64,000 nucleotides of DNA from Xylophilus sp. GW821-FHT01B05 (GCA_038961845.1 CP152408.1:2232001-2296000); one strand, 5' to 3'; shown: positions 42,077 to 51,290, counted from the stretch's first letter. Made by a program: numbers and translations. The notes: generated by a model from the sequence alone, not told the origin.

Positions 42077-43465
42077 ATGACCACACCTCGATCCGCCCCC
42101 GCGCACCTGCAGAAAGTGCTGGGCCCGTTCCGCCTCTGGGGCATTGCCGTGGGGCTGGTGATATCGGGCGAGTACTTTGGCTGGAGCTACGGCTGGGCCA
42201 CGGCCGGCACGCTGGGTTTCCTGGTGGCCACCGTGCTGGTGGCGACGATGTACACCACCTTCATCTTCAGCTTCACCGAGCTGTCCACCGCCATTCCCCA
42301 CGCCGGCGGCCCATTTGCCTATGCCCGGCGCGCCTTCGGGCCGACCGGGGGCTTTATCGCCGGCTTTGCCACGCTGGTGGAGTTTGTCTTTGCGCCACCG
42401 GCCATTGCGCTGGCCATCGGGGCCTACCTGAATGTGCAGTTCCCAGGCGTGGACCCGAAGTACATCGCCACCGGCGCCTATGTCGTCTTCATCGCGCTGA
42501 ACTGGGTGGGCGTGGGCATTGCAGCCACCTTCGAGTTGGTGGTGACCCTGCTGGCCATCTTCGAACTGCTGGTGTTCATGGGCGTAGTCGCCCCGGGCTG
42601 GTCGCTGGCGAACTTCGTTGCCAACGGTTGGGCTGGCAGCAATGTGTTTGATGGCGCCGCGCTCTCCGGCATCTTTGCCTCGATCCCGTTCGCGATCTGG
42701 TTCTTCTTGGCCATCGAGGGCGCGGCCATGGCGGCGGAAGAGGCGCGCGACCCGCAGCGCACCATCCCGCGTGCCTATATCGCCGGCATCCTGACGCTGG
42801 TGACCCTGGCCTTTGGCGTGATGCTGATGGCCGGCGGCGTGGGCGACTGGCGCACGCTGGCCAATATCAATGACCCGCTGCCGCAGGCCATGAAGGCGGT
42901 GGTGGGCGCCAACAGCGGCTGGCTGCACATGATGGTGTGGATTGGCCTGTTCGGGCTGGTGGCCTCGTTCCACGGCATTCTCATGGGCTATTCGCGGCAG
43001 ATCTTTGCGCTGGCGCGTGCAGGCTATCTGCCGGGTGCTTTTGCCGCGCTCAGCCCGCGCTTCCAGACGCCGCACCGCGCGCTGCTGGCCGGTGGCGTGG
43101 TGGGGATCGCGGCCATCTTCAGCGACCAATGGATCAGCTTTGGCGGCCAGACGCTCACGGCCAACATCGTCACCATGTCGGTGTTTGGTGCCATCGTGAT
43201 GTACATCATGTCCATGGCCTCGCTGTTCAAGCTGCGCCGCGCCGAGCCCTTCCTGGAGCGCTCCTACCGTGCACCTTTCTACCCGGTGTTCCCGCTCATT
43301 GCGCTGCTGCTGGGCGTGGCCTGCCTGGGCGCCATGGTGTGGTTCAACGGCGTGCTGGCGCTGCTGTTCCTGGGGCTGATGGCGCTGGCCTATGTCTACT
43401 TTTTGTTGACGGCTGGCCGCCGCGCCCAGGTGCAGCCCGACGAGCTGCTGGCCACGCGCGGCTGA
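42077..43465 (+). CDS. eat: Ethanolamine permease
   Basis: A 462-residue APC-superfamily transporter with 12 hydrophobic segments. It begins with KVLGPFRLWGIAVGLVISGEYFGWSYG, the hallmark of ethanolamine permeases, and contains FSFTELSTAIPHAGGPFAYA, IEGAAMAAEEARDPQRTIPR and FHGILMGYSRQIFALARAG. It takes up ethanolamine for the lyase encoded by the next two genes. The ATG at 42077 follows a weak AGGGAAG. First gene of the eat-eutB-eutC-phosphatase operon; no eut microcompartment genes are present. Confidence 0.94.
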   Translation: MTTPRSAPAHLQKVLGPFRLWGIAVGLVISGEYFGWSYGWATAGTLGFLVATVLVATMYTTFIFSFTELSTAIPHAGGPFAYARRAFGPTGGFIAGFATLVEFVFAPPAIALAIGAYLNVQFPGVDPKYIATGAYVVFIALNWVGVGIAATFELVVTLLAIFELLVFMGVVAPGWSLANFVANGWAGSNVFDGAALSGIFASIPFAIWFFLAIEGAAMAAEEARDPQRTIPRAYIAGILTLVTLAFGVMLMAGGVGDWRTLANINDPLPQAMKAVVGANSGWLHMMVWIGLFGLVASFHGILMGYSRQIFALARAGYLPGAFAALSPRFQTPHRALLAGGVVGIAAIFSDQWISFGGQTLTANIVTMSVFGAIVMYIMSMASLFKLRRAEPFLERSYRAPFYPVFPLIALLLGVACLGAMVWFNGVLALLFLGLMALAYVYFLLTAGRRAQVQPDELLATRG

Positions 43466-43471
43466 CGCAGC

Positions 43472-44863
43472 ATGCCCATCTACCGCACCACCATCGCCGG
43501 CCAGGTGTTCGCCTTCGATGACCTGAAGCAGGTCATGGCCATGGCCAGCCCGGCGCGCTCGGGCGACTACCTGGCGGGCGTGGGCGCGGCCACCGCGCAG
43601 CAGCGCATGGCGGCGCGCTACGTGCTGGCCGAGCTGCCGCTCAAGACCTTCCTGAACGAAGCGCTGGTTCCGTATGAAGAAGACAACATCACCCGCCTGA
43701 TCATCGACAGCCACGATGCTGCCGCCTTCGCGCCGGTATCGCATCTGACGGTGGGCGATTTCCGCAACTGGTTGCTGGGCGACGCGGCCACGACCGAGGC
43801 GCTGAGCGCCCTGGCGCCGGGCCTGACACCCGAGATGGTGGCGGCGGTGAGCAAGCTCATGCGCAACCAGGACCTGATCGCCGTGGCGCGCAAGTGCCGG
43901 GTGGTCACGCGCTTTCGCAACACCATCGGCCTGCCGGGCCACATGGCCGTGCGCCTGCAGCCCAACCACCCAACGGACGACTTGCGCGGCGTGGCCGCCT
44001 CCACGCTCGACGGGCTGATGTACGGCGCGGGCGATGCGGTGATCGGCATCAACCCGGTGTCTGACAGCATGCCGGTGCTGGCGGATTTGTCGCGCATGTT
44101 CGACGAGCTGATCCAGCGCTTCGAGATTCCGACGCAGAGCTGCGTGCTCACCCATGTCACCAACACCATCCAGTTGATTGAGTCCGGCGTGCCGGTGGAT
44201 CTGGTGTTCCAGTCCATAGGCGGTACCGAAAAAACCAACCGCTCCTTCGGCGTCACGCCAGAGATACTGGACGAAGCCTGGGCTGCTGCCCGCTCCCTGG
44301 GGCGCGGCACGGTGGGCGACAACGTGATGTATTTCGAAACAGGGCAGGGCAGTGCGCTGTCGGCCAATGCCCACCACGGCGTAGACCAGCAGACCTGCGA
44401 GGTGCGCGCCTATGCCCTGGCGCGGCGCTACCAGCCGCTGCTGATCAACACCGTGGTCGGCTTCATCGGGCCCGAGTACCTGTATGACGGCAAGCAGATC
44501 ATCCGTGCCGGCCTGGAAGACCATTGCTGCGGCAAGCTGCTGGGCCTGCCAATTGGCTGCGACGTCTGCTACACCAACCACGCCGAGGCCGACCAGGACG
44601 ACATGGACACGCTGCTGGTGCTGCTGGGCGCGGCCGGCCTGAGCTTTGTCATTGGCGTGCCGGGCGCGGACGACATCATGCTCAACTACCAGAGCACGTC
44701 CTTTCACGACGCGCTGTTTCTGCGCCAGACCCTGGGCCTGCAGCGCGCGCCCGAGTTCGAGGCCTGGCTGCAGCGCATGCAGATCACCGGAGCCGGCGGG
44801 CGCCTGCTGCCGCCCAGCGCCGGGCACCGCTTGCTGGCGGGCATGGGCGAGGTGCTGCGATGA
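43472..44863 (+). CDS. eutB: Ethanolamine ammonia-lyase large subunit
   Basis: A 463-residue EutB, the TIM-barrel heavy chain of the adenosylcobalamin-dependent lyase that turns ethanolamine into acetaldehyde and ammonia. It has GDYLAGVGAATAQQRMAA near the N-terminus, YETGQGS-type FETGQGSALSANAHHG, and GCDVCYTNHAEADQDDMDTL. Length is close to the E. coli protein (453). It begins 6 nt after eat and overlaps eutC by 4 nt (ATGA), consistent with coupled synthesis of the two subunits. Confidence 0.97.
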   Translation: MPIYRTTIAGQVFAFDDLKQVMAMASPARSGDYLAGVGAATAQQRMAARYVLAELPLKTFLNEALVPYEEDNITRLIIDSHDAAAFAPVSHLTVGDFRNWLLGDAATTEALSALAPGLTPEMVAAVSKLMRNQDLIAVARKCRVVTRFRNTIGLPGHMAVRLQPNHPTDDLRGVAASTLDGLMYGAGDAVIGINPVSDSMPVLADLSRMFDELIQRFEIPTQSCVLTHVTNTIQLIESGVPVDLVFQSIGGTEKTNRSFGVTPEILDEAWAAARSLGRGTVGDNVMYFETGQGSALSANAHHGVDQQTCEVRAYALARRYQPLLINTVVGFIGPEYLYDGKQIIRAGLEDHCCGKLLGLPIGCDVCYTNHAEADQDDMDTLLVLLGAAGLSFVIGVPGADDIMLNYQSTSFHDALFLRQTLGLQRAPEFEAWLQRMQITGAGGRLLPPSAGHRLLAGMGEVLR

Positions 44864-45657
44864 GCCAGGACAACACCGGCCTGATTGCCACCCCGTGGAC
44901 CGAATGGCGCAGCGCCACGCCGGCGCGCATCGCGCTGGGCCGCGCCGGCGTGGCCACGCCCACGGACGAGTCGCTGCGCTTTGGCTGGGCCCATGCCATG
45001 GCACGCGACGCCATCCATGCGCCGCTCAACGTCGATCTGCTGGAGGTCGGCCTGCGCCTGGCCGGCTGGGAGGTGCTGCGCGCCCGCAGCCGGGCGCCCG
45101 ACCGCACCACCTATTTGCGCCGGCCGGACCTGGGGCGGCAACTGCACGAAGACGATGCGCAGCAACTGCGCGCCCAGGCATCCCAATTGCCCGGCAAGCC
45201 CGAGCTGTGCCTGGTGATTGGCGATGGCCTGTCTTCGCTTGCCGTGCAGCGCCATGCGCTGCCCTTGCTGGAGGCGCTGCGCGCGCAATGGCCTGTCGCC
45301 GGCGCGCAGACGCCGGTGGTGATCGTCACCCAGGCCCGTGTGGCCGTGGCCGACGAGGTGGGCGAGATCCTGGGCGCCGGCATGTCCACCATGCTGATCG
45401 GCGAGCGCCCGGGGCTCAGCTCGCCCGACAGCCTGGGCCTGTACCTGACGCACGGCCCACGACGTGGCCGCCACGACGCCGAGCGCAACTGCATCTCCAA
45501 TGTGCGGCCCGAGGGGCTGTCTTATCTCTCGGCTGCGCGCAAGCTGGCCTGGCTGCTGCGCCAGTCTCAGCGCCTGGGCCTGAGCGGCGTCGCACTCAAG
45601 GACGAGAGCGATGCCGTGCTGCCCCTGATCCCTGCTTCCGTCCCCACTCTGTCCTGA
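44860..45657 (+). CDS. eutC: Ethanolamine ammonia-lyase small subunit
   Basis: A 265-residue EutC, the light chain carrying the cobalamin-binding Rossmann domain. Visible motifs are TPARIALGRAG, LRFGWAHAMARDAIHAPLN, LVIGDGLSSLAVQ, MLIGERPGLSSPDSLGLYLT and RNCISNVRPEGL. Its ATG overlaps the eutB stop. It is directly followed, without any spacer (TGA-ATG), by a phosphatase lipoprotein gene. A cobalamin riboswitch is not evident upstream of the operon. Confidence 0.97.
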   Translation: MSQDNTGLIATPWTEWRSATPARIALGRAGVATPTDESLRFGWAHAMARDAIHAPLNVDLLEVGLRLAGWEVLRARSRAPDRTTYLRRPDLGRQLHEDDAQQLRAQASQLPGKPELCLVIGDGLSSLAVQRHALPLLEALRAQWPVAGAQTPVVIVTQARVAVADEVGEILGAGMSTMLIGERPGLSSPDSLGLYLTHGPRRGRHDAERNCISNVRPEGLSYLSAARKLAWLLRQSQRLGLSGVALKDESDAVLPLIPASVPTLS

Positions 45658-46959
45658 ATGCCTGACATGCGCTCCTTGCCTCTTCACCGCCTTCTTCCTT
45701 TGGCACTGGCCGCCGTACTGGCCGCTGGCTGCAGCACGGCGCCGACCGCCGTCGCGCCGACCCAAGCCGCAGCCCAGCCGTTGGCGGCGGGCCGCTGGGA
45801 TGCCTTCAACCGCCAGCAGCTCGACGCCATGATTGCGCGGCTGGGCAAGGGCAGCGCGGGCTATGACGCAGCACGGCCGCCCTATGCGGTGTTTGACTGG
45901 GACAACACCAGCATCTTCCTGGACATCGAGGAAGCCACGCTGATCTACCAGCTGGAGAACCTGCGCTTTGGCGCAACGCCGGCCCAGTTGGAAGTGGCCT
46001 TGCGCCGCAACATCCCGCGCACGCCTTTCCTGCCGGCCTACAACAATGCGGCGGGCCAGCCAGTCAGCATCGACAGCATCGCGCCCGACATCGTCGCCAG
46101 CTACAGCTGGCTCTATCAGCACTACAGCGGCCTGCGCGGCACGCAGTCGCTGGCCGAGGTGCAGAAGAGCCCGCACTACGCGGCCTTCATCACCAAACTG
46201 CGTTACCTGTACGAGGCCATTGGCGACACCTTCGACCACGACACCGCCTACCCCTGGGTCACCTACCTGTTCGCCGGCATGACCGAGCCACAGGTGCGCC
46301 AGCTCACCGCCGACACCGCAGCCTGGCAACTGGGCCAACCGGTTGAGAAAGTGAAGTGGACCACCCCGGCCGCGCTGCCCGGCCAGGCCGGCGTGGTCTC
46401 GGTCAGCTGGAAGAACGGCTTGCGCCTGGTGCCTGAGATGCAAGACCTCTATGCGCGGCTGCGCGGTGCGGGCTTTGACATCTGGGTGTGCTCGGCGTCG
46501 TTCGTCGATGTGGTGCGCGAGATCGCCTCCAACCCGGCCTTTGGCTACGGTGTGCAGGCCGACCACGTCATTGCGATGGAGCTGGAGCGCGATGCCGCCG
46601 GTGCCATCCAGCCCGACTACCGCCACGGCTACGACCAGACCCAGGGGCCGGGCAAGACCAAGAACATTCAGCGCTTCCTGGTCAGCCGCTACGGCTATGG
46701 GCCGGCCTTTGTCGCTGGCGACAGCGAGGGCGACCAGAACATGATGGCCGACTTCCCGGAGACGCAGAAGGTGCTCATCATCAACCGCCTGCGCGACCCC
46801 AAGACCGCCATCGGCCAGTTCTCGGCCCAGGCCGTGCGTGACTACGGCAAGCCCGCCACGCGCTACCTGCTGCAGGGCCGGGACGACAACACCGGCCTGT
46901 TTGTGCCGTCTCAGCTGCACCTGCCGCTGGGCGCTGCGGCAGGCAGGGCCCTGAAGTAG
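45658..46959 (+). CDS. HAD-family phosphatase lipoprotein, phosphorylcholine/phosphoethanolamine phosphatase-like
   Basis: A 433-residue lipoprotein (lipobox LAAGC, Cys24) with a HAD phosphatase domain. Motif I is FDWDNTS (nucleophile D80, D82), motif II lies in VCSAS, motif III Lys is in GPGKTKN, and motif IV is GDSEGDQ (about 354-360). The N-terminal layout RWDAFNRQQLDAMI, YAVFDWDNTS, DIEEATLIYQLE resembles Pseudomonas PchP phosphorylcholine phosphatase. As the gene starts immediately after the eutC stop, the likely role is releasing ethanolamine from phosphoethanolamine outside the cytoplasm for Eat/EutBC. That link is inferred. Confidence 0.82.
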   Translation: MPDMRSLPLHRLLPLALAAVLAAGCSTAPTAVAPTQAAAQPLAAGRWDAFNRQQLDAMIARLGKGSAGYDAARPPYAVFDWDNTSIFLDIEEATLIYQLENLRFGATPAQLEVALRRNIPRTPFLPAYNNAAGQPVSIDSIAPDIVASYSWLYQHYSGLRGTQSLAEVQKSPHYAAFITKLRYLYEAIGDTFDHDTAYPWVTYLFAGMTEPQVRQLTADTAAWQLGQPVEKVKWTTPAALPGQAGVVSVSWKNGLRLVPEMQDLYARLRGAGFDIWVCSASFVDVVREIASNPAFGYGVQADHVIAMELERDAAGAIQPDYRHGYDQTQGPGKTKNIQRFLVSRYGYGPAFVAGDSEGDQNMMADFPETQKVLIINRLRDPKTAIGQFSAQAVRDYGKPATRYLLQGRDDNTGLFVPSQLHLPLGAAAGRALK

Positions 46960-47021
46960 CGCGGGGTTTTGTCGGCCCGGGGTGCGGTGGCCGCCGGCTT
47001 TTTCTACAATTGGCGGTTATT

Positions 47022-47048
47022 GGGCGGCTTCGGCCGCCCGTTTGTTTT
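47022..47048 (+). terminator. UUCG hairpin with T-rich tail in the hslO leader
   Basis: GGGCGGC-TTCG-GCCGCCC followed by GTTTGTTTT: a perfect 7-bp stem with a UUCG tetraloop. It lies 63 bp after the phosphatase stop and 17 bp before the hslO GTG, and downstream of a TACAAT hexamer (47005-47010). It may terminate the eut operon or attenuate hslO. Confidence 0.65.
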
Positions 47049-47065
47049 GCCAGCAGGAAAGCCGC

Positions 47066-48055
47066 GTGTCCGAACTCCATAAATTCATCTTCGACGGAAT
47101 GCCGGTACGCGGCGCCATCGTGCGCCTGACCGACGCCTGGACCGAGATCCTGCGCCGCCGCGCCTCCAACACCAGCACCGGCGCCTATCCGCTGCCCGTG
47201 ACCGAGCTGCTGGGCGAGATGGCCGCAGCCGGCGTGCTGATGCAGGCCAACATCAAGTTCAACGGCGCCCTGGTGCTGCAGATCTTTGGCGACGGCCCGC
47301 TCAAGCTGGCGGTAGCCGAGGTGCAGTCCGACCTGAGCCTGCGCGCCACCGCCTCGGTGATGGGCGAGATACCGCCCGACGCGCGCCTGAGCGACATGGT
47401 CAATGTGCACAACAAGGGCCGCTGCGCGATCACGCTCGACCCCAAGGACAAGTTCCCGGGCCAGCAGCCCTACCAGGGCGTGGTGCCGCTGTTTGGCGAC
47501 CGGCGCGAGAAGTTGCAGAAGCTCAGCACGGTGCTGGAGCACTACATGCTGCAGAGCGAGCAGCTCGACACCATCCTGGTACTGGCCGCCGACGACAAGG
47601 TGGCCGCCGGCCTGCTGGTGCAGCGCATGCCGCTGCAGGGCGAGCGCAACCTCGAAGGCAGCATGGTCAGCGCCGAGAACGAGGCCGAGATCGGCCACAA
47701 CGAGGACTACAACCGCATCTCCCACCTGGCCGCCAGCCTGACGCGCGAAGAGCTGCTGACGCTGGACGTGGACACCATCCTGCGCCGCCTGTTCTGGGAA
47801 GAAAAGCTGCTGCGCTTCGTGCCGCAAGACGGCGCCACCGGCCCGCGCTTTGCCTGCACCTGCAGCCGCGAGCGTGTGGCCAACATGATCCGCAGCCTGG
47901 GCGCGGAAGAGGCCGAAGGCATCATCCAGGAGCGCGGTGAGATCGAGGTCGGCTGCGAGTTCTGCGGCCTGCAGTACCGCTTCGACCCGGTGGACGCCGC
48001 GCAGATCTTCACCGGCCCGACGCAGCTGCCACCGGCCAGCAACTCGGTGCAATAG
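47066..48055 (+). CDS. hslO: Redox-regulated chaperone Hsp33
   Basis: A 329-residue Hsp33. The N-terminal substrate-binding domain ends in a linker, followed by the zinc-binding redox switch: C264-T-C266 (FACTCSRERV) and C297-EF-C300 (GCEFCG), the CxC...CxxC pattern that forms disulfides under oxidative stress. FDGMPVRGAIVRLTDAW and LPVTELLGEMAAA are typical. The start is GTG at 47066 with AGGAAA upstream; there is no ATG in frame nearby. An UUCG hairpin lies in the leader. Confidence 0.96.
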   Translation: MSELHKFIFDGMPVRGAIVRLTDAWTEILRRRASNTSTGAYPLPVTELLGEMAAAGVLMQANIKFNGALVLQIFGDGPLKLAVAEVQSDLSLRATASVMGEIPPDARLSDMVNVHNKGRCAITLDPKDKFPGQQPYQGVVPLFGDRREKLQKLSTVLEHYMLQSEQLDTILVLAADDKVAAGLLVQRMPLQGERNLEGSMVSAENEAEIGHNEDYNRISHLAASLTREELLTLDVDTILRRLFWEEKLLRFVPQDGATGPRFACTCSRERVANMIRSLGAEEAEGIIQERGEIEVGCEFCGLQYRFDPVDAAQIFTGPTQLPPASNSVQ

Positions 48056-48057
48056 CG

Positions 48058-48726
48058 CTACGGCTGCCGCTTTGCCAGCAGCCGGGCAAACAGCCGGTGC
48101 TCGCAGTCTGGATCACTGCAGGCTTCGCAGGCCCAACTGGCGGGCATTTCTTTTTTTAAGGAAAAAGTGGCTCTAGCCCAGGCGGGGCCTGGGCTTATAG
48201 CTATATTATTTATAGCTATAAGCGCTTGCCGTAGCCGCTCGTCGCCCTGGCCGTAGATCACCTGAAAGGGCAGGCTCGCGCCCTGTAGCGCCGCGCGCAC
48301 CATGGCGTCCACCGGCTCGCGCACATGCGGGCCGTCGCGCTGCAGGCCGTCCGCCACCCAGGGCAAGTCCAGGCCGCTCAGCAGGGTGACTGCATAGCGG
48401 CGCTGGTGCTGCAGCGCAAAGGCATAGAGCGAGCGGTCTTCAAACAGCAGGTCGCTGTAGACCGCAGTCATTACCGGCGTGGTGTCGGCAATCACCAGAT
48501 CGACGGTACCGGCATCGTCCACCTGCCGTGCCTGCTCTTCGGCGATGGCCTGCTGCTCGTCCGGGCGCGGCGTGCGGCCCTCGCGCTCGCACCAGGCGCG
48601 CAGCACCTCGGGCACCAGCGCCACCCGCAAGCCCTGCGCGCGCAAGTGCGCGGCCAAGGCGTCGGCAAGTGAGGTCTTGCCGGTGCTCTCGGCCCCCAGC
48701 AAGGCAATGGCGGGCGGCGGCGTCAT
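48058..48726 (-). CDS. NadR-like AAA-ATPase/ribosylnicotinamide kinase
   Basis: A 222-residue P-loop kinase corresponding to the C-terminal kinase domain of NadR: P-loop GAESTGKTSLADAL (residues 9-22), VPEVLRAW, the VIADTTPVMTAVYSDLLF segment and the LLSGLDLPWVADGLQRDGP motif. It probably phosphorylates nicotinamide riboside delivered by PnuC. Residues about 168-192 (NIAISPGPAWARATF) are R1-derived, inserted between DERLRQAL and the Cys-rich WACEACSDPDCEHRLFARLL tail. The ATG overlaps the pnuC stop (ATGA). Confidence 0.85.
   Translation of the reverse strand: MTPPPAIALLGAESTGKTSLADALAAHLRAQGLRVALVPEVLRAWCEREGRTPRPDEQQAIAEEQARQVDDAGTVDLVIADTTPVMTAVYSDLLFEDRSLYAFALQHQRRYAVTLLSGLDLPWVADGLQRDGPHVREPVDAMVRAALQGASLPFQVIYGQGDERLRQALIAINNIAISPGPAWARATFSLKKEMPASWACEACSDPDCEHRLFARLLAKRQP
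48150..48217 (-). repeat. R1 palindromic repeat, copy E (in frame inside nadR-like gene)
   Basis: Minus-strand order: AGCTATAAATAATATAGCT, ATAAGCCCAGGCCCCGCC, TGGGCTAGAGCCAC, TTTTTCCTTAAAAAAA. It is in the same orientation as the host gene and reads NIAISPGPAWARATF. Together with copy A it is the best-preserved version. Confidence 0.8.
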
Positions 48727-49340
48727 GCGGGCACCAGCGCCGCACGGCGCTGCCAGGCGCGCCAGCCGACCACGCTCAGGGCGGCAAACAATACATACAG
48801 CAGCACCGTCAGCCACAGGCCCTTGTAGGCGAACAGGCCCACGCTCACCACGTTCACCACCAGCCAGGCCAGCCAGTTTTCGATGAACTTGCGGCCCAGC
48901 AGAAACTGCCCGACCAGGCTCAGCGCTGTCGGGAAAGCGTCCCACCAGGGCACGTCGCTGTCGGTGAAATGGTGCAAAAAGCCGCCAATGGCCGGCCACA
49001 GCAGCAGCGTGACCAAGACCGCGATCCCGCGTCCGCGCCAGGACAGCCGCGCAATCGCCAGCGGCGCGCCGTCTCCTCGCCGGCCACGCAGCCACTGCGC
49101 CCAGCCCCAGAGGGCGATCACGGCAAAAAAGACCTGCAAAGAGGCATCCGCATACAGCCGGCTGCGCCAGAACACGCCGCAATACAGCACCGAACTGACA
49201 ATAGCCAGCGGCCAGCCCCAGTGGATTTCGCGGATGTTCATGCGCACCATCCACAGCGCCAGCACAAAGGCCAGCACCTCCACCCAGGTGGTCGGCGCAC
49301 CCCAAAGGGTGAAGGCTTCGGCAGTGAAAAGGTCGGCCAT
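48723..49340 (-). CDS. pnuC: Nicotinamide riboside transporter PnuC
   Basis: A 205-residue membrane protein with seven hydrophobic segments of the PnuC family. Motifs are WVEVLAFVLALWMVRMNIREI, WGWAQWLRG (the WGWxxW signature), and the FLLGRKFIENWLAWLVVNVV segment. It facilitates uptake of nicotinamide riboside, trapped inside by the kinase encoded just downstream with a 4-nt overlap. The ATG at 49340 is preceded by no strong SD; an R2 repeat of the upstream ftsB gene ends 29 bp away. Confidence 0.92.
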   Translation of the reverse strand: MADLFTAEAFTLWGAPTTWVEVLAFVLALWMVRMNIREIHWGWPLAIVSSVLYCGVFWRSRLYADASLQVFFAVIALWGWAQWLRGRRGDGAPLAIARLSWRGRGIAVLVTLLLWPAIGGFLHHFTDSDVPWWDAFPTALSLVGQFLLGRKFIENWLAWLVVNVVSVGLFAYKGLWLTVLLYVLFAALSVVGWRAWQRRAALVPA

Positions 49341-49368
49341 ATAGCTTCGTAATGGTGCTACGCACAAA

Positions 49369-49488
49369 AGGCCGCAGAGCAGGCCAAGCCAAGACATCCG
49401 CGGATCTGGCTCTGCCAGTCCGCAGGATGTGCCCCCTGCAAGGGGGTTGGCGTAGCGACACGAAGTGCGCGAAGCCTGGGGGTGTGCC
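49369..49488 (-). repeat. R2 stop-anchored repeat, copy 3 (3' of ftsB)
   Basis: On the minus strand it starts 6 nt after the ftsB TAA: CCCCCAGGCTTCGCGCACTT, then CCCCCTTGCAGGGGG hairpin, CTGCGGACTGGCAGAGCCAG, CCGCGGATGTC and GGCCTGCTCTGCGGC. Nearly collinear with copy 4 about 456 bp away. Confidence 0.85.
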
Positions 49489-49764
49489 TTATCTAGCGAT
49501 TTGGACCAGGATCTCGTTGGGCTTGACCATGCCCAGTTCGCTGCGTGCCTTTTCCTCGACCATGTCCAGGCCACCCTTGAGGTCCTCGACCTCGGAGGTC
49601 AGCCGCTCATTGACCAATTGCGCCTGCGCGTTGGATTCCTTGAGCGCCTCGATGCGGCGCTGCATCTGCTTGACGTCAGGCACGCTGCCACGGCCAAACC
49701 AAAGCTGGCTGTGCAGCAGCGCCAGCACGGCGATCAGTACGATGGGAACGGCCCTGTTCACCAT
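49489..49764 (-). CDS. ftsB: Cell division protein FtsB
   Basis: A 91-residue bitopic protein: a short cytoplasmic start, one TM helix (about residues 5-22, VPIVLIAVLALLHSQLWFG), then a periplasmic coiled coil (residues 30-70, MQRRIEALKESNAQAQLVNE) and the conserved EEKARSELGMVKPNEILVQI tail. It forms the FtsQBL complex at the septum. The location directly downstream of eno is the conserved proteobacterial position. The gene is bracketed by two direct R2 repeats. Confidence 0.93.
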   Translation of the reverse strand: MVNRAVPIVLIAVLALLHSQLWFGRGSVPDVKQMQRRIEALKESNAQAQLVNERLTSEVEDLKGGLDMVEEKARSELGMVKPNEILVQIAR

Positions 49765-49824
49765 AGGACGCTAGGCCCCTCTGGGCCGCCCCAGGGCGGC
49801 TTGAGACGGTAGGCGACACCGAAG

Positions 49825-49940
49825 GCTGCAGAGCAGGCCGTGCGCAGACATCCGCGGAGCCGGCTTTGCCGGGCCGCTGGATGTGCCCCCTGCAAGGGGG
49901 TTGGCGAAGCGACACATAGTGCGCGCAGCCTGGGGGTGTG
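49825..49940 (-). repeat. R2 stop-anchored repeat, copy 4 (3' of eno)
   Basis: On the minus strand it starts 4 nt after the eno TGA: CCCCCAGGCTGCGCGCACTA, CCCCCTTGCAGGGGG, CAGCGGCCCGGCAAAGCCGG, CTCCGCGGATGTC, GGCCTGCTCTGC. Direct orientation with copy 3; ftsB lies between. Confidence 0.85.
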
Positions 49941-51248
<1,308 letters not shown>

Positions 51249-51290
51249 CTAAAAAAACGGAAGCCAAAGCCGGGCACGAAGGGCCGTCGG

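Noticed and set aside
41585..45004. A 1139-codon open frame on the minus strand across the AraC gene, eat and eutB
   Set aside because: It is antisense to well-recognised genes, has Gln/Ala/Arg/His-rich composition typical of a GC-rich shadow frame, and shows no family motifs.
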